Origin: Microbacterium sp. 1.5R
GTDB taxonomy: Bacteria > Actinomycetota > Actinomycetes > Actinomycetales > Microbacteriaceae
Reading direction: 5' to 3'
NCBI RefSeq assembly: GCF_007667425.1
Contig: NZ_VDRC01000001.1
Location: 1,073,379 to 1,137,378 of the forward strand
DNA: 64,000 nt
Positions 45,758 through 54,586 of this stretch are shown here, in pieces. The position numbers and the translations under genes are program-made. The notes beneath the pieces are model-generated. The model was not told where the DNA came from. It was given only the letters and a program-made list of their open reading frames with translations, and searched no databases. Position 1 is the first letter of the stretch, and each line of letters begins with the position of its first letter.

Positions 45758-47080
45758 GAGGTCGCGCGTGCGGATCGGGTAGAGCCAGAAGCAGACCCAT
45801 GCGAGCGCGGTGAACACGAGCGGCACGACCGCGACCATGATCCGGATGCCGCCGTCCACCGCCTCGGGCTGCGCGTCACCGAGCGACGCATCGAACCCCG
45901 AGGTGGTCAGCACGGCCGCGGCGACGACCGCCTGCAGCACCACCGACCCCCGCACGATGAAGCCGTTGACTCCGAAGTACGCCCCCTCGCGGCGGTGGCC
46001 GGTGCGCACGGCATCCTCGTCGATGATCTGCGCCAGCACGACCTCGAGCAGCTGCAGCAGCCCGCCCACGCCGACTCCCACGGCGACGCCGATCAGCGCG
46101 GCGGCGAGCACGCTCGTCGGCAGCAGGTAGCCGAGCACGGCGACGCCGAACACCGCGGCGCTCCACAGCAGGGCGGTGCGCGGCGAGGTGCGGCGCACGA
46201 CGGCGCTCCAGAGCACGATCGACGGGATCGCGGTGACGAAGATCGCCCCCAGCAGCAGGCTCCCGTCGCCTTCGGCCGCGCCCAGCGAATACCGCACGTA
46301 GAAGGGGATCGCGGCGAGGATCACCGCGATCGACGTCTGCATGAAGAGCGAGCCGAGCACGTAGGGCACGAAGGCGCGGTTGGCGAACGTGTAGCGCAGC
46401 TGCGCACTCCAGCGCATCGCTTCCGAGGAGGCCTCAGGCACCCGCCGCTCGACCATCCCGCCGGCGAACGACGAGACCAGCAGCACCAGGCACACCGCCG
46501 AGAGCACGACGGCCATGCCCGGCCAGCCGATCGACCCGTACAGAGCGGGCGCGCCGGCCGTGCCGAGCACGATGCCGAGGATCGCGAAGATCTGCCGAGG
46601 CACGTTGCCGCGGGCGCGCTCCTCGGTGGTGCGGAAGATCTCGGGGAACAGGGCGGAGATGTTCAACACCACGACGACGAAGGCGACGTCGTAGACGGCC
46701 ACGACGACGAGGAACCACACGATGAGTCCGGGGACGGGCAGTTCGGGCGGCATCCAGACGAGCGCGAAGGCGACCACGAGCGGCACGATGCCGAGCCCGA
46801 TCCACGGGATGCGCCGACCCCACGGGGTGCGGATGCGGTCGGACAGCGCCCCGACGACGGGGTTCAGCACCGCGTTGAGGACGCCGTGCGCGATCATCGC
46901 CGCGGCGACCCACTCCGGGGGCACCCCGAGGTGCGTGACGTAGAAGTAGACGACGAACGCCGAGAACGTCTGCGTCATCAGCTGCGTCGGGAATCCGGAG
47001 GCTCCGAACGCGATCGTCTGCGCCCTCGACGGAGCGGCGTCGAGGCGTCGATCGCGCAGGCGCGTGGTGAGCGAGGTCAT
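45755..47080 (-). CDS. GPH-family sugar:cation symporter (MFS)
   Basis: A 441-residue, twelve-helix transporter of the glycoside-pentoside-hexuronide family. The loop VGALSDRIRTPWGRRIPWIGLG is the GPH form of the MFS motif. It imports a sugar or glycoside with H+ or Na+. ATG 47080 overlaps the ChbG-like stop as ATGA. As the last gene of the ROK-deacetylase-symporter operon, it most likely brings in the oligosaccharide substrate of that set. Its stop falls within a family B repeat fragment. Confidence 0.88.
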   Translation of the reverse strand: MTSLTTRLRDRRLDAAPSRAQTIAFGASGFPTQLMTQTFSAFVVYFYVTHLGVPPEWVAAAMIAHGVLNAVLNPVVGALSDRIRTPWGRRIPWIGLGIVPLVVAFALVWMPPELPVPGLIVWFLVVVAVYDVAFVVVVLNISALFPEIFRTTEERARGNVPRQIFAILGIVLGTAGAPALYGSIGWPGMAVVLSAVCLVLLVSSFAGGMVERRVPEASSEAMRWSAQLRYTFANRAFVPYVLGSLFMQTSIAVILAAIPFYVRYSLGAAEGDGSLLLGAIFVTAIPSIVLWSAVVRRTSPRTALLWSAAVFGVAVLGYLLPTSVLAAALIGVAVGVGVGGLLQLLEVVLAQIIDEDAVRTGHRREGAYFGVNGFIVRGSVVLQAVVAAAVLTTSGFDASLGDAQPEAVDGGIRIMVAVVPLVFTALAWVCFWLYPIRTRDL

Positions 47081-47985
47081 GCGCGTCCTCTCCGCTGCAG
47101 GTCGCGGAGGTCGCGCCAGCCGATCCGCACCAGTCCTTCGTCGGCGATCGTCCGGTGCACGACGGGATCGGACAGCAACCGCAGTTCGTGCCCGCGCTTC
47201 TCGGCGGCGAAGTCCACGAGAGAACGCAGCTCCACGTCGTCGACCATCGGATGCAGGTAGATCTCGGTGACCCCGGCCGGCACCGCGCGCAGCAGCGCGA
47301 GGAATCCGTCTCGGACCTGCTCGTACGTCTCCCCCGGCGCCTGGTCGAACGGATGCGTCCACAGCCGATCGACGATCTCCACGCCCCGCGCATCGGCCGC
47401 GGCCGCCGTCTCCGCGAGCTTCGTCCGCAGCGCCCCGTCGCCGACGGACCCCGTCATGTCGCGCGGGAGCCGGAACGGCAGACCGTGCCGGGCGGCGATG
47501 TCGAACACCGGTCCGAGGAAGTGGCGCCCGGTGAGCAGCCCGTACACCGAGCCCATGTGGTTGTCGAGATGCGTCACGTCGACGCCGGCATCCAGAGCCG
47601 CCTGCAGCTGGGCCTCGAGTTCCGCGGCGACATCGGCCTCGGAGGCCTGCTGCTCGACCGAGAGCACCTCGGCGGGGAAGAACCCGGCGTCGTCGACGAG
47701 CGTGGTGCCTACTCCGGTGAGCGGGCGCCACCGGTACCTGGTCCACTCGCTCGTGAGCACGAGGTGCACGCCCACATCGAGATCACGACGGGATGCCGCG
47801 AACGACAGCGCCTCCGGCGACCATGCGCACGGCACCATGACGGTCGCAGAATCGATGGCCCCATCGTGGAGCAAGCGCACGATCGCCGTGTTGGCCGCAT
47901 GGCACATGCCGAAGTCGTCGGCGTTGATGATGACCGCCCGCGTCCCCGCCGCGAGGCCGAGCCGGGCGGCCAGGTCGGATGTCAT
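47077..47985 (-). CDS. ChbG/HpnK-family carbohydrate deacetylase
   Basis: A 302-residue YdjC-like enzyme. The metal-binding VIINADDFGMCHAANTAI (Asp pair at about residues 23-24), VGVHLVLT, VTHLDNHMGSVYG and IYLHPMVDDVELRS motifs match enzymes that remove N-acetyl groups from chitooligosaccharides. Both overlaps (with ROK upstream and symporter downstream) show coupling. The operon layout implies uptake and deacetylation of an N-acetylated oligosaccharide. I cannot name the exact sugar. Confidence 0.9.
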   Translation of the reverse strand: MTSDLAARLGLAAGTRAVIINADDFGMCHAANTAIVRLLHDGAIDSATVMVPCAWSPEALSFAASRRDLDVGVHLVLTSEWTRYRWRPLTGVGTTLVDDAGFFPAEVLSVEQQASEADVAAELEAQLQAALDAGVDVTHLDNHMGSVYGLLTGRHFLGPVFDIAARHGLPFRLPRDMTGSVGDGALRTKLAETAAAADARGVEIVDRLWTHPFDQAPGETYEQVRDGFLALLRAVPAGVTEIYLHPMVDDVELRSLVDFAAEKRGHELRLLSDPVVHRTIADEGLVRIGWRDLRDLQRRGRA

Positions 47986-49124
47986 CGACGTCCGACCCGC
48001 TCGGCCGACGGTACGACGCGCGAGAACACCGAGGCGCGCAGCGCGGCAGCCGCCTCCTGCACCGCGCCGACGAGCGGAGCCTCCGGGCCGAACGACGAGA
48101 CGAGGAAGCGCATCGGCAGCTGCGCCGCGAACTCGTCGGCGACCCGCCTGACCGCGTCGACGAGCACCGGGTGCGCCGCCGACCCGCCGAGCACGAAGGC
48201 CTCCGGGTCGAGGATGAGCGCGACACTGCCCGCCGCGATCGTGAGCCTGCGGCCCATCTCGGCGGCCATGGCCATCGCGGCCTCATCGCCCTCGGCCGCC
48301 GCGTCGAGGTGCTGATCGATCGTGGCATCGGGGTCGCGGCCGTGCGTCAGCGCGAGATCGCGCACGACGGCGTCGCCGAGCACGGGCGCTCCGACCGGCA
48401 GTGGGGACTGCGGCAGGTACATGACCTCGCCCGCCACCCCGGAGAAGCCGCGGTGCAGTCGTCCGTCGATGACGATCCCCCCGCCGAGGCCGCCGTCGAG
48501 CAGCAGCAGCGCGAAGCTCGCCAGCTCGGCGCCGCGGCCGTCGCTGAGCTCGGCGAGCGCGGCGAGGTTCACGTCGTTCTCGACCCGCACCGGGCAGCCG
48601 AGCCTGGCCGAGAGCGCCGCGCGGAACGCACCGCCGTCTGGGCCCTGGTCGTCGCGAATCCCGCCGTCGGCCGTGACGATGCCGGGGACGCCGACGACGG
48701 CGACGTGCAGAGAACCGCTCTGCGAGGCGAGACAGGCGTCGATGAGCCCGGCGATGTGCTCGACGCGGTCGCCCCGCGGCGGGAAGGGCGCGTGATTCTC
48801 GACCCTGACGCCGCCGGTGGCATCCACGAGCGCGACGTGCGCCGCGCAGGTGTCGACGTGCACGGCGACCCCGAAGCCGAGCGCCGGGTGCAGGGCGACC
48901 CGCCCGGCCGCTGGACCGCGCGTCTCACGGTCGACGCCGGCGGAGGCCACGGCATCCGATCCTTCGAGCATGCGCAGCACCTGCGTCACCGCGGTGCGCG
49001 AGAGTCCGGTCTCGGTCATGAGCTCCGCCCGCGTGAGGGGCCCGCGGCGTGCGAGCGATTCGAGGATGGCACGTCCGTTGAGAGTGCGCAGCAAGGTCTG
49101 AGGACCGGCGAGCGGTCGTGCCAT
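47982..49124 (-). CDS. ROK-family transcriptional regulator
   Basis: A 380-residue repressor. The N-terminal winged HTH (LTRAELMTETGLSRTAVTQVLRMLEGSD) is followed by the ROK sugar-kinase-like effector domain with VENDVNLAALAEL and LLDGGLGGGIVIDGRLHRGFSGVAGE. The ROK zinc motif (C-x-C cluster) is not obvious. ATG 49124 has GGGGGG eight bases upstream. It heads an operon with the ChbG-like enzyme and symporter and is likely autoregulated through an upstream inverted repeat. Confidence 0.92.
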   Translation of the reverse strand: MARPLAGPQTLLRTLNGRAILESLARRGPLTRAELMTETGLSRTAVTQVLRMLEGSDAVASAGVDRETRGPAAGRVALHPALGFGVAVHVDTCAAHVALVDATGGVRVENHAPFPPRGDRVEHIAGLIDACLASQSGSLHVAVVGVPGIVTADGGIRDDQGPDGGAFRAALSARLGCPVRVENDVNLAALAELSDGRGAELASFALLLLDGGLGGGIVIDGRLHRGFSGVAGEVMYLPQSPLPVGAPVLGDAVVRDLALTHGRDPDATIDQHLDAAAEGDEAAMAMAAEMGRRLTIAAGSVALILDPEAFVLGGSAAHPVLVDAVRRVADEFAAQLPMRFLVSSFGPEAPLVGAVQEAAAALRASVFSRVVPSAERVGRR

Positions 49125-49173
49125 GAGGATCCCCCCGGAGTCGACGTGCGACCCAGCATAGACACATCGCGTC

Positions 49174-49191
49174 TGACCGGTCGAGCGGTCA
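49174..49191. promoter_or_regulatory. Candidate ROK operator TGACCG-N6-CGGTCA
   Basis: Perfect 6-bp arms separated by GTCGAG, 50-67 bp before the ROK start. A TATGCT -10 candidate lies between it and the gene (49156-49161). It sits between the ROK operon and the end of the aldehyde dehydrogenase gene. Confidence 0.5.
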
Positions 49192-49202
49192 TTCCGGTGC
49201 GC

Positions 49203-50636
49203 TCAGTCCAGTGCGGTCATCACGTGCTTGAGGCGCGTGTAGTCGTCGAAGCCGTACTGCGAGAGGTCCTTGCCGTAGCCGGAGTGCTTGAAGCCGCCGT
49301 GCGGCATGTCGGACACGAACGGGATGTGGGTGTTGATCCACACGCAGCCGAAGTCGAGGTCGCGCGAGAAGCGCATCGCCCGCGTGTGCTCGCGCGTCCA
49401 GACCGACGATGCGAGGGCGTACGGCACGTCGTTCGCCATCGAGAGCGCCTGCTCCTCCGTGTCGAACGGCTGCACGGTGAGCACGGGGCCGAAGATCTCG
49501 CTCTGCACCGCCTCGTCGCCCTGGTGCAGACCCGTCACGATCGTCGCCTCGTAGAAGTAGCCGCGGTCGCCCTGACGACGCCCGCCGGTCGCGATCGTCG
49601 CATGCGCAGGAAGGCGGTCGACCACGCCCGACACCTGGGCGAGCTGGGCAGCACTGCTGAGCGGGCCGTAGAGCACGCCCTCCTCGTGCGGACCGCCCGT
49701 GCGGGCATCCGTCTTCGCCTTCTCGACCAGCGCGGCGACGAACTCGTCGTGCACCGACGAATGCACGAGCACGCGGGTGGCGGCCGTGCAGTCCTGCCCG
49801 GCGTTGAAGAACGCGCCGGTGACGATGCCCGAGGCCGCCTTGTCGAGATCGGCGTCGGGGAACACGATCGCTGGCGCCTTGCCGCCGAGCTCGAGATGCA
49901 CGCGCTTCACGTCGGCGGCGGCCGACCGCGCCACCGCCATGCCCGCCCGCACCGACCCCGTGATCGCGACCATCTGCGGCGTCGGATGCTCGACGAGCGC
50001 CACTCCGGTGTCGCGGTCGCCGAGCACGACGTTCAGCGTGCCGGCCGGCGTGTGCACGGCCACGATCTCGGCGAGCAGCAGCGTGGTGAGCGGGGTCGAC
50101 TCGGCGGGTTTCAGGACCACCGTGTTGCCAGCGGCGAGCGCCGGGGCGATCTTCCAGACCGCCATGTTCAGCGGGTAGTTCCACGGCGTGACCTGACCGA
50201 TGACGCCGATGGGCTCGCGGCGGACGAACGAGGTGTGGCCGGCGAGGTACTCGGCAGCCGCCCGGCCCTCGAGGCTGCGGGCTGCCCCGGCGAAGAACCG
50301 CAGCTGGTCGATCGACTGCAGGATCTCGTCGGTCACGAGACTCGCGCGCGGCTTGCCGGTGTCCTTCGATTCGAGGTCGGCGAACTCCTCGGCGCGGGCC
50401 TGCATCTCGTCGGCGATCCGGAACAGCGCCAGCTGCCGGTCGGCCGGCGTGGTGTCGCGCCAGATCGGGAACGCGGCGGCGGCTGCGGCATAGGCCGCGT
50501 CGACGTCGGAGGCGTCAGAGACCGGCAGCTCGCCGTACGTCTCCTCGGTGGCGGGGTCGATCAGCGGCATCCGCCCTGCGCCGTTCACTGGGACGCGTCG
50601 ACCGCCGATGAAGTTCTGCAGGGGTTCTGTGGCCAT
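49203..50636 (-). CDS. Aldehyde dehydrogenase, likely gamma-aminobutyraldehyde type
   Basis: A 477-residue NAD(P)-dependent aldehyde dehydrogenase. Catalytic segments are GQVTPWNYPLNMAVWK, LELGGKAPAIVF (general-base Glu), NAGQDCTAATRV (nucleophilic Cys) and EIFGPVLTV. The QDC motif and overall wording resemble gamma-aminobutyraldehyde dehydrogenases of putrescine degradation. Start ATG 50636 has TAGCAT seven bases upstream (leaderless pattern); ATG 50645 would add MAG. It is divergent from an Lrp regulator and an amine-oxidase-like gene. Confidence 0.9.
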   Translation of the reverse strand: MATEPLQNFIGGRRVPVNGAGRMPLIDPATEETYGELPVSDASDVDAAYAAAAAAFPIWRDTTPADRQLALFRIADEMQARAEEFADLESKDTGKPRASLVTDEILQSIDQLRFFAGAARSLEGRAAAEYLAGHTSFVRREPIGVIGQVTPWNYPLNMAVWKIAPALAAGNTVVLKPAESTPLTTLLLAEIVAVHTPAGTLNVVLGDRDTGVALVEHPTPQMVAITGSVRAGMAVARSAAADVKRVHLELGGKAPAIVFPDADLDKAASGIVTGAFFNAGQDCTAATRVLVHSSVHDEFVAALVEKAKTDARTGGPHEEGVLYGPLSSAAQLAQVSGVVDRLPAHATIATGGRRQGDRGYFYEATIVTGLHQGDEAVQSEIFGPVLTVQPFDTEEQALSMANDVPYALASSVWTREHTRAMRFSRDLDFGCVWINTHIPFVSDMPHGGFKHSGYGKDLSQYGFDDYTRLKHVMTALD

Positions 50637-50736
50637 GCCCGCCATGCTAGCGAGCAGATCACGAATACAGAAGAGTATCCTGACAATGACGATGGAATCA
50701 GTTGCCAAACCCTCAGTCGCCTGTCAATATCGACAT

Positions 50737-51204
50737 ATGAGCGGCCCAGCGAAGCATCCGATGCTCGACGACATCTCGAAGCGCATCGTCGAGCTCCTGC
50801 AGGAGGACGGGCGCCGCCCCTATGCCGAGATCGGCCGAGAGGTCGGACTCAGCGAGGCGGCCGCCCGCCAGCGCGTGCAGCGCATGACCGAGGCGGGCAT
50901 CATCCAGATCGTCGCAGTCACCGACCCGATGCAGCTGGGGTTCCACCGCATGTCGATGATCGGCATCCGCGTCACGGGTGACCCCCGGGCGGTCGCCGAG
51001 CAGCTGACCGAGATCACCGAGCTCGCCTACGTGGTGGTGACCCTCGGCACCTTCGACATCCTCGTCGAGGCGGTGTGCGAGAGCGACGCCGACCTGCTCG
51101 ACCTCATCGCGACCCGCATCCGCACCATCCCCGGCGTCATCCACACCGAGAGCCTGCTGTACGCCGGGCTCTACAAAGACCTCTACAACTGGGGCACGCG
51201 CTGA
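50737..51204 (+). CDS. Lrp/AsnC-family transcriptional regulator
   Basis: A 155-residue regulator. N-terminal HTH LDDISKRIVELLQEDGRRPYAEIGREVGLSEAAARQRVQRMTEAG and C-terminal RAM (ligand-binding) domain ending FDILVEAVCESDADLLDLIATRIRTIPGV. ATG 50737. It is divergent from the aldehyde dehydrogenase, with the FAD oxidoreductase and cupin 49 bp downstream. It probably regulates both directions in response to an amine or amino acid. Confidence 0.93.
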   Translation: MSGPAKHPMLDDISKRIVELLQEDGRRPYAEIGREVGLSEAAARQRVQRMTEAGIIQIVAVTDPMQLGFHRMSMIGIRVTGDPRAVAEQLTEITELAYVVVTLGTFDILVEAVCESDADLLDLIATRIRTIPGVIHTESLLYAGLYKDLYNWGTR

Positions 51205-51253
51205 CCGCGCACCCCTCACGTCCGTTCATCAGCCGATCCGCACCGGAGTGATC

Positions 51254-52660
51254 ATGGGAACCACCGTCTTCGAACGCCACCGCCCCTCGGATGCCGTCAT
51301 CGACGCGTCGCTGCAGGGCACCGCGCTGAGCGTCTTCTGGCTCGACGACGTCGACCGCCCGTCGCACCCGCGGCTCTCCGGGACGATCTCCGCCGACCTC
51401 GTCATCGTCGGCGGCGGATACGCCGGTCTGTGGACCGCGGTGCGCGCGAAGGAGCGCGACCCGCAGCGCCGGGTCGTGCTGCTCGAGGCGTCGCGCATCG
51501 CGTGGGCGGCGTCCGGGCGAAACGGCGGCTTCTGCGAGGCGAGCCTCACGCACGGCCATGAGAACGGACTGACCCGCTGGCCGCAGGAGATCGACCGACT
51601 CGAAGAGCTCGGCCTGGAGAACCTCGACGGGATCGCTCGAACGGTGGAGCGATACGGGATGGATGCCGACTTCGAACGCACCGGTGCGATCACGCTCGCC
51701 GTCGAGCCGCATCAGATCGAGTGGCTGCGCGAGGAGGAGGGCTTCCTCGACCGCGAGGCCGTGCAGGCCGAGGTGCATTCGCCGACCTTCCTCGCCGGCG
51801 CGTGGGACCGCGAGGCCACCGCCCTCGTGCATCCCGCGAAGCTCGGCCTCGAGCTCGCGCGCGTCGCCGCCGACCTCGGTGTGGAGATCTTCGAGCACTC
51901 GCTCGTGCGGAGCATCGAGGGCGACGGAACGGGACCCATGACGGTCGTCACCCGCGACGGCGGACGCGTGGTCGCCGACGACGTCGCCCTCGCCACGAAC
52001 GTCTTCCCGTCGCTGCTCAAGCGCAATCGGCTCATGACGGTGCCGGTGTACGACTACGTGCTGATGACCGAACCGCTGAGCTCCGAGCAGCTCGCGTCGA
52101 TCGGCTGGTCGAACCGCCAGGGACTCGCCGACAGCGCGAACCAGTTCCACTACTACCGCCTGACCGCCGACAACCGGATCCTCTTCGGAGGCTACGACGC
52201 GGTGTACCACTTCGGCGGGAAGGTTCGGCCGGAGTACGAGGACCGGATGGAGAGCCACCGCAGACTCGCCTCGCACTTCTTCACGACCTTCCCGCAGCTC
52301 GAGGGGATGCGCTTCTCGCACCGCTGGGCAGGCGCCATCGACTCGTCCAGCCGGTTCTGCGCGTTCTTCGGCACCGCACGTCGAGGCCGCGTCGCCTATG
52401 CCACCGGCTTCACCGGCCTCGGCGTCGGCGCTGCCCGGTTCGCCGCCGACGTCATGCTCGACGAGCTGTCGGGGGCGAAGACCGAACGCACCGAGTTGGC
52501 GATGGTGCGCGAGAAGCCCATCCCGTTCCCGCCCGAGCCCGTCGCGTCGATCGGGGTCAATCTCGTCCGGGCCGCGATGGACCGCGCCGACCACAACGAG
52601 GGCAAGCGCAACCTGCTGCTCAAGACGCTCGACGCGGTCGGCATGGGGTTCGACTCGTGA
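51254..52660 (+). CDS. FAD-dependent oxidoreductase (PuuB-like)
   Basis: A 468-residue DAO-fold flavoprotein. The dinucleotide-binding ADLVIVGGGYAGLWTAVRAKER near residue 49, the SGRNGGFCEASLTHG substrate-side motif, and C-terminal FTGLGVGAARFAADVMLDELSG are like the gamma-glutamylputrescine oxidase family. GGAG five bases before ATG 51254 favours it over GTG 51248. Its TGA overlaps the cupin GTG. With the aldehyde dehydrogenase it would oxidise an amine to an aldehyde, then to an acid. Confidence 0.9.
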   Translation: MGTTVFERHRPSDAVIDASLQGTALSVFWLDDVDRPSHPRLSGTISADLVIVGGGYAGLWTAVRAKERDPQRRVVLLEASRIAWAASGRNGGFCEASLTHGHENGLTRWPQEIDRLEELGLENLDGIARTVERYGMDADFERTGAITLAVEPHQIEWLREEEGFLDREAVQAEVHSPTFLAGAWDREATALVHPAKLGLELARVAADLGVEIFEHSLVRSIEGDGTGPMTVVTRDGGRVVADDVALATNVFPSLLKRNRLMTVPVYDYVLMTEPLSSEQLASIGWSNRQGLADSANQFHYYRLTADNRILFGGYDAVYHFGGKVRPEYEDRMESHRRLASHFFTTFPQLEGMRFSHRWAGAIDSSSRFCAFFGTARRGRVAYATGFTGLGVGAARFAADVMLDELSGAKTERTELAMVREKPIPFPPEPVASIGVNLVRAAMDRADHNEGKRNLLLKTLDAVGMGFDS

Positions 52661-53004
52661 GCGCGCTCGCAGCCGGGGCGGGGGTGGATGCCGCGGCGTT
52701 GCCGCTCGCGCACGCACCGCTCCCGGCATCCGATGTCGTGTCGGGGTCTCCGACGACCGCGACTGCCGCGCTCGGAGAGATCCGCGGCGTCGAGGTCGGC
52801 GTGTGGGAGATGACGCCGGGCACCGCATCCGACACCGAAGCCGACGAGATCTTCGTCGTGCTGTCGGGACGCGGCCGCATCGACTTCGTCGACCCGGCGG
52901 CACCGTCGATGGAGGTGGGCCCGGGGTCGATCGTGCGTCTCGCCGAGGGCCAGCGCACTGTCTGGACGGTCACCGAGACGCTGCGCAAGGTCTACATCGC
53001 CTGA
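52657..53004 (+). CDS. Small cupin protein
   Basis: A 115-residue single-domain cupin (VGVWEMTPGTASDTEADEIFVVLSGRGRIDFVD then VGPGSIVRLAEGQRTVWTV). This form (DUF861/EutQ-like) is common beside amine or amino-acid oxidases and may bind a small intermediate. GTG 52657 overlaps the upstream stop as GTGA. The usual metal-binding histidines are replaced here, so enzymatic activity is doubtful. Confidence 0.82.
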   Translation: MSALAAGAGVDAAALPLAHAPLPASDVVSGSPTTATAALGEIRGVEVGVWEMTPGTASDTEADEIFVVLSGRGRIDFVDPAAPSMEVGPGSIVRLAEGQRTVWTVTETLRKVYIA

Positions 53005-53023
53005 GGCGGTGCCTCGTCCTTCA

Positions 53024-53074
53024 GTTGGCACCTCCTGCCGCAATTCCTCGCGAATTCCCGCCGTAGGCGCCAAC
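53024..53074. repeat. 51-bp palindromic repeat, family A, copy 2
   Basis: Begins GTTGGCACCTCCTGCCGCAA and ends GGCGCCAAC, with the internal AATTC/GAATT pair around CTCGC. It lies 20 bp after the cupin stop. Confidence 0.9.
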
Positions 53075-53128
53075 TCAGCCGCCGCGCGCGGGGATAGTGC
53101 ACGTCTGCACCTGCCGGCCCGGGGTTCA

Positions 53129-53179
53129 GTTGGCACCTCGTGCCGCAATCTCCCGCGAGTTTCCGCCGGAGGTGCCAAC
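53129..53179. repeat. 51-bp palindromic repeat, family A, copy 3
   Basis: Begins GTTGGCACCTCGTGCCGCAA and ends GGTGCCAAC. It is followed, like copy 2, by TCAGCC. Copies 2 and 3 form a direct pair about 105 bp apart. Confidence 0.9.
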
Positions 53180-53202
53180 TCAGCCACCCTGCGCAGGCAC
53201 CC

Positions 53203-54192
53203 TCAAGGTCGCCATCCCCGCCGCGTCAGCACCTCTCGCACGATTCGAGCGGCGACAGGCACAGCGCCGCGAATGTGGGCCGCAGTCAGCCGGACTACCT
53301 CGTACCCTTCGGCGACATAGGCGGCGTATTTCTCGATGTCACGGTTCCACTGACGGCGCGAGGTGCGGTGATGATCGCCTTCGATCTCGACGAGAACGCG
53401 AAACTCCGGGTAGGCGATCTCCGTGATACCGAGAAGCCTGCCCCACTCGTCGCGGATCTCGACGTCGAGCGAAGGTTCCGGCAAGCCCGCTCGCTCTGCG
53501 AGCAGGCGGAAGTCGGTCTCCAGGGGTGACGAGCTGCCGACGCGGATGAGAGTCAGGGCGGCCCGCATCCGCGCGATGCCGCGCCGACGCCCGGCATCCG
53601 TCGCACGCCGCAAGTCGTCGATGGAGGCAAGTGCGCCACCAGGATGCCGGAACCCGCCGGTCCCGCGAGGCTCGCGCACGATCGCGTCGCCGATGCGTAC
53701 CAGCTCGTGCATCGACATCTCGGCTGCGAGAAGCGCCCAGGTCGACGCCGGATCGGACGCCCGCACCCCTTCGACCTCGACCACGGCGACGAGTCTCTGC
53801 GACACCTGGCGACTTCGGATGCCATGGCGGCGAGGTGCACGATGCGGAGACGGCACAGCCACCTCCAACGGGCCCGAGGAATCGACCGGCAGCCCCCAGA
53901 GCGCTGCGGCAGTGCGACCGGAGAAGAACGCATGCGCCACCATCAGGCGGCTGTAGAGTCGCGCTCGGTCTAGAAACTCCGCGCGCGGTGCGCGATCACC
54001 GGCGAAGGGGTCAGCGCTGTCACCGAAGCCGTCGCCGCGCGAGGCACCGGCGGGCGTCACTAGGAGGCCGCGATGCGGATGCGCGACGTCCCGAGCCCGC
54101 AGCCGCCCAATGGACACCCCGGCGGCGCGCGCTTCCTCCCACGTGAACACCGTGCCCAGCGACGAAGGAAGGGGAGTCGGATGCCGTGCCAT
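53203..54192 (-). CDS. DUF559-like endonuclease-fold protein
   Basis: A 329-residue protein. The N-terminal region (residues about 10-60) is helical and HTH-like, as in AbiEi-type and related actinobacterial proteins; a middle domain with LWGLPVDSSGPLEVAVP follows. The C-terminal about 110 residues resemble DUF559 (Vsr/PD-(D/E)xK fold): ETDFRLLAERAGLPEP, then YPEFRVLVEIEGDHHRTSRRQWNRD and EGYEVVRLTAAHI. ATG 54192 has only a weak site. Such proteins are common in this group, in several paralogues, with no known role. It is flanked on both sides by family A repeats. Confidence 0.75.
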   Translation of the reverse strand: MARHPTPLPSSLGTVFTWEEARAAGVSIGRLRARDVAHPHRGLLVTPAGASRGDGFGDSADPFAGDRAPRAEFLDRARLYSRLMVAHAFFSGRTAAALWGLPVDSSGPLEVAVPSPHRAPRRHGIRSRQVSQRLVAVVEVEGVRASDPASTWALLAAEMSMHELVRIGDAIVREPRGTGGFRHPGGALASIDDLRRATDAGRRRGIARMRAALTLIRVGSSSPLETDFRLLAERAGLPEPSLDVEIRDEWGRLLGITEIAYPEFRVLVEIEGDHHRTSRRQWNRDIEKYAAYVAEGYEVVRLTAAHIRGAVPVAARIVREVLTRRGWRP

Positions 54193-54308
54193 CGCCCGAG
54201 TATCCCGGCCGCCACCCCACGCAAGCCCGGTCGCGAGCGCCAGGGGACGGCATCCGGGGAGAACTCCGACCTGGCCACGCCTGTGCAGAGGCGTCGGCCC
54301 CTCGCTCG

Positions 54309-54359
54309 CTTGGCACCTCCGGCGGCAATTACGTGCAGATTGCCACCTCGGGCGCCAAC
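54309..54359. repeat. 51-bp palindromic repeat, family A, copy 4
   Basis: Begins CTTGGCACCTCCGGCGGCAA and ends GGCGCCAAC. It is followed by CGAACAGAGGGGACGG, which also follows copy 5, so the repeated unit here is about 75 bp long and tandem. Confidence 0.85.
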
Positions 54360-54413
54360 CGAACAGAGGGGACGGGGCACCCCTGCGCCGGGATCCCGAC
54401 AGAGCCCCACTCA

Positions 54414-54464
54414 GGTGGCACCTGCTGCGGCAATTACGTGGAAGTTCCCACCTCAGGTGCCAAC
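54414..54464. repeat. 51-bp palindromic repeat, family A, copy 5
   Basis: Begins GGTGGCACCTGCTGCGGCAA and ends GGTGCCAAC, then CGAACAGAGGGGACGG as after copy 4. The spacing of copies 4 and 5 (105 bp) equals that of copies 2 and 3. Confidence 0.85.
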
Positions 54465-54478
54465 CGAACAGAGGGGAC

Positions 54479-54565
54479 GGAGCACCCGACGAGCACCCGA
54501 CGGAGCACCAAGCGAGCACCCGACGAGCACCAAGCGAGCACCCATCCATCAAGCACCCGACGGGC
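54479..54565. repeat. Minisatellite of GAGCACC units
   Basis: Tandem GAGCACCCGAC and GAGCACCAAGC units alternate between the second family A copy and the carboxylesterase 3' end. The 394-bp gap 54193-54586 holds only these repeats and shows no gene. Confidence 0.8.
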
Positions 54566-54586
54566 GCGAAGCTCGCACCGTACCGG

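Noticed and set aside
47979-50981. 1000-codon plus-strand frame
   Set aside because: Runs antisense through the ROK and aldehyde dehydrogenase genes and has no domain. Composition is typical of a reverse-strand shadow.
53024-54464. Family A repeats considered as a CRISPR array
   Set aside because: Only paired copies, palindromic 51-bp units with a 105-bp period, related spacers, and no cas genes.
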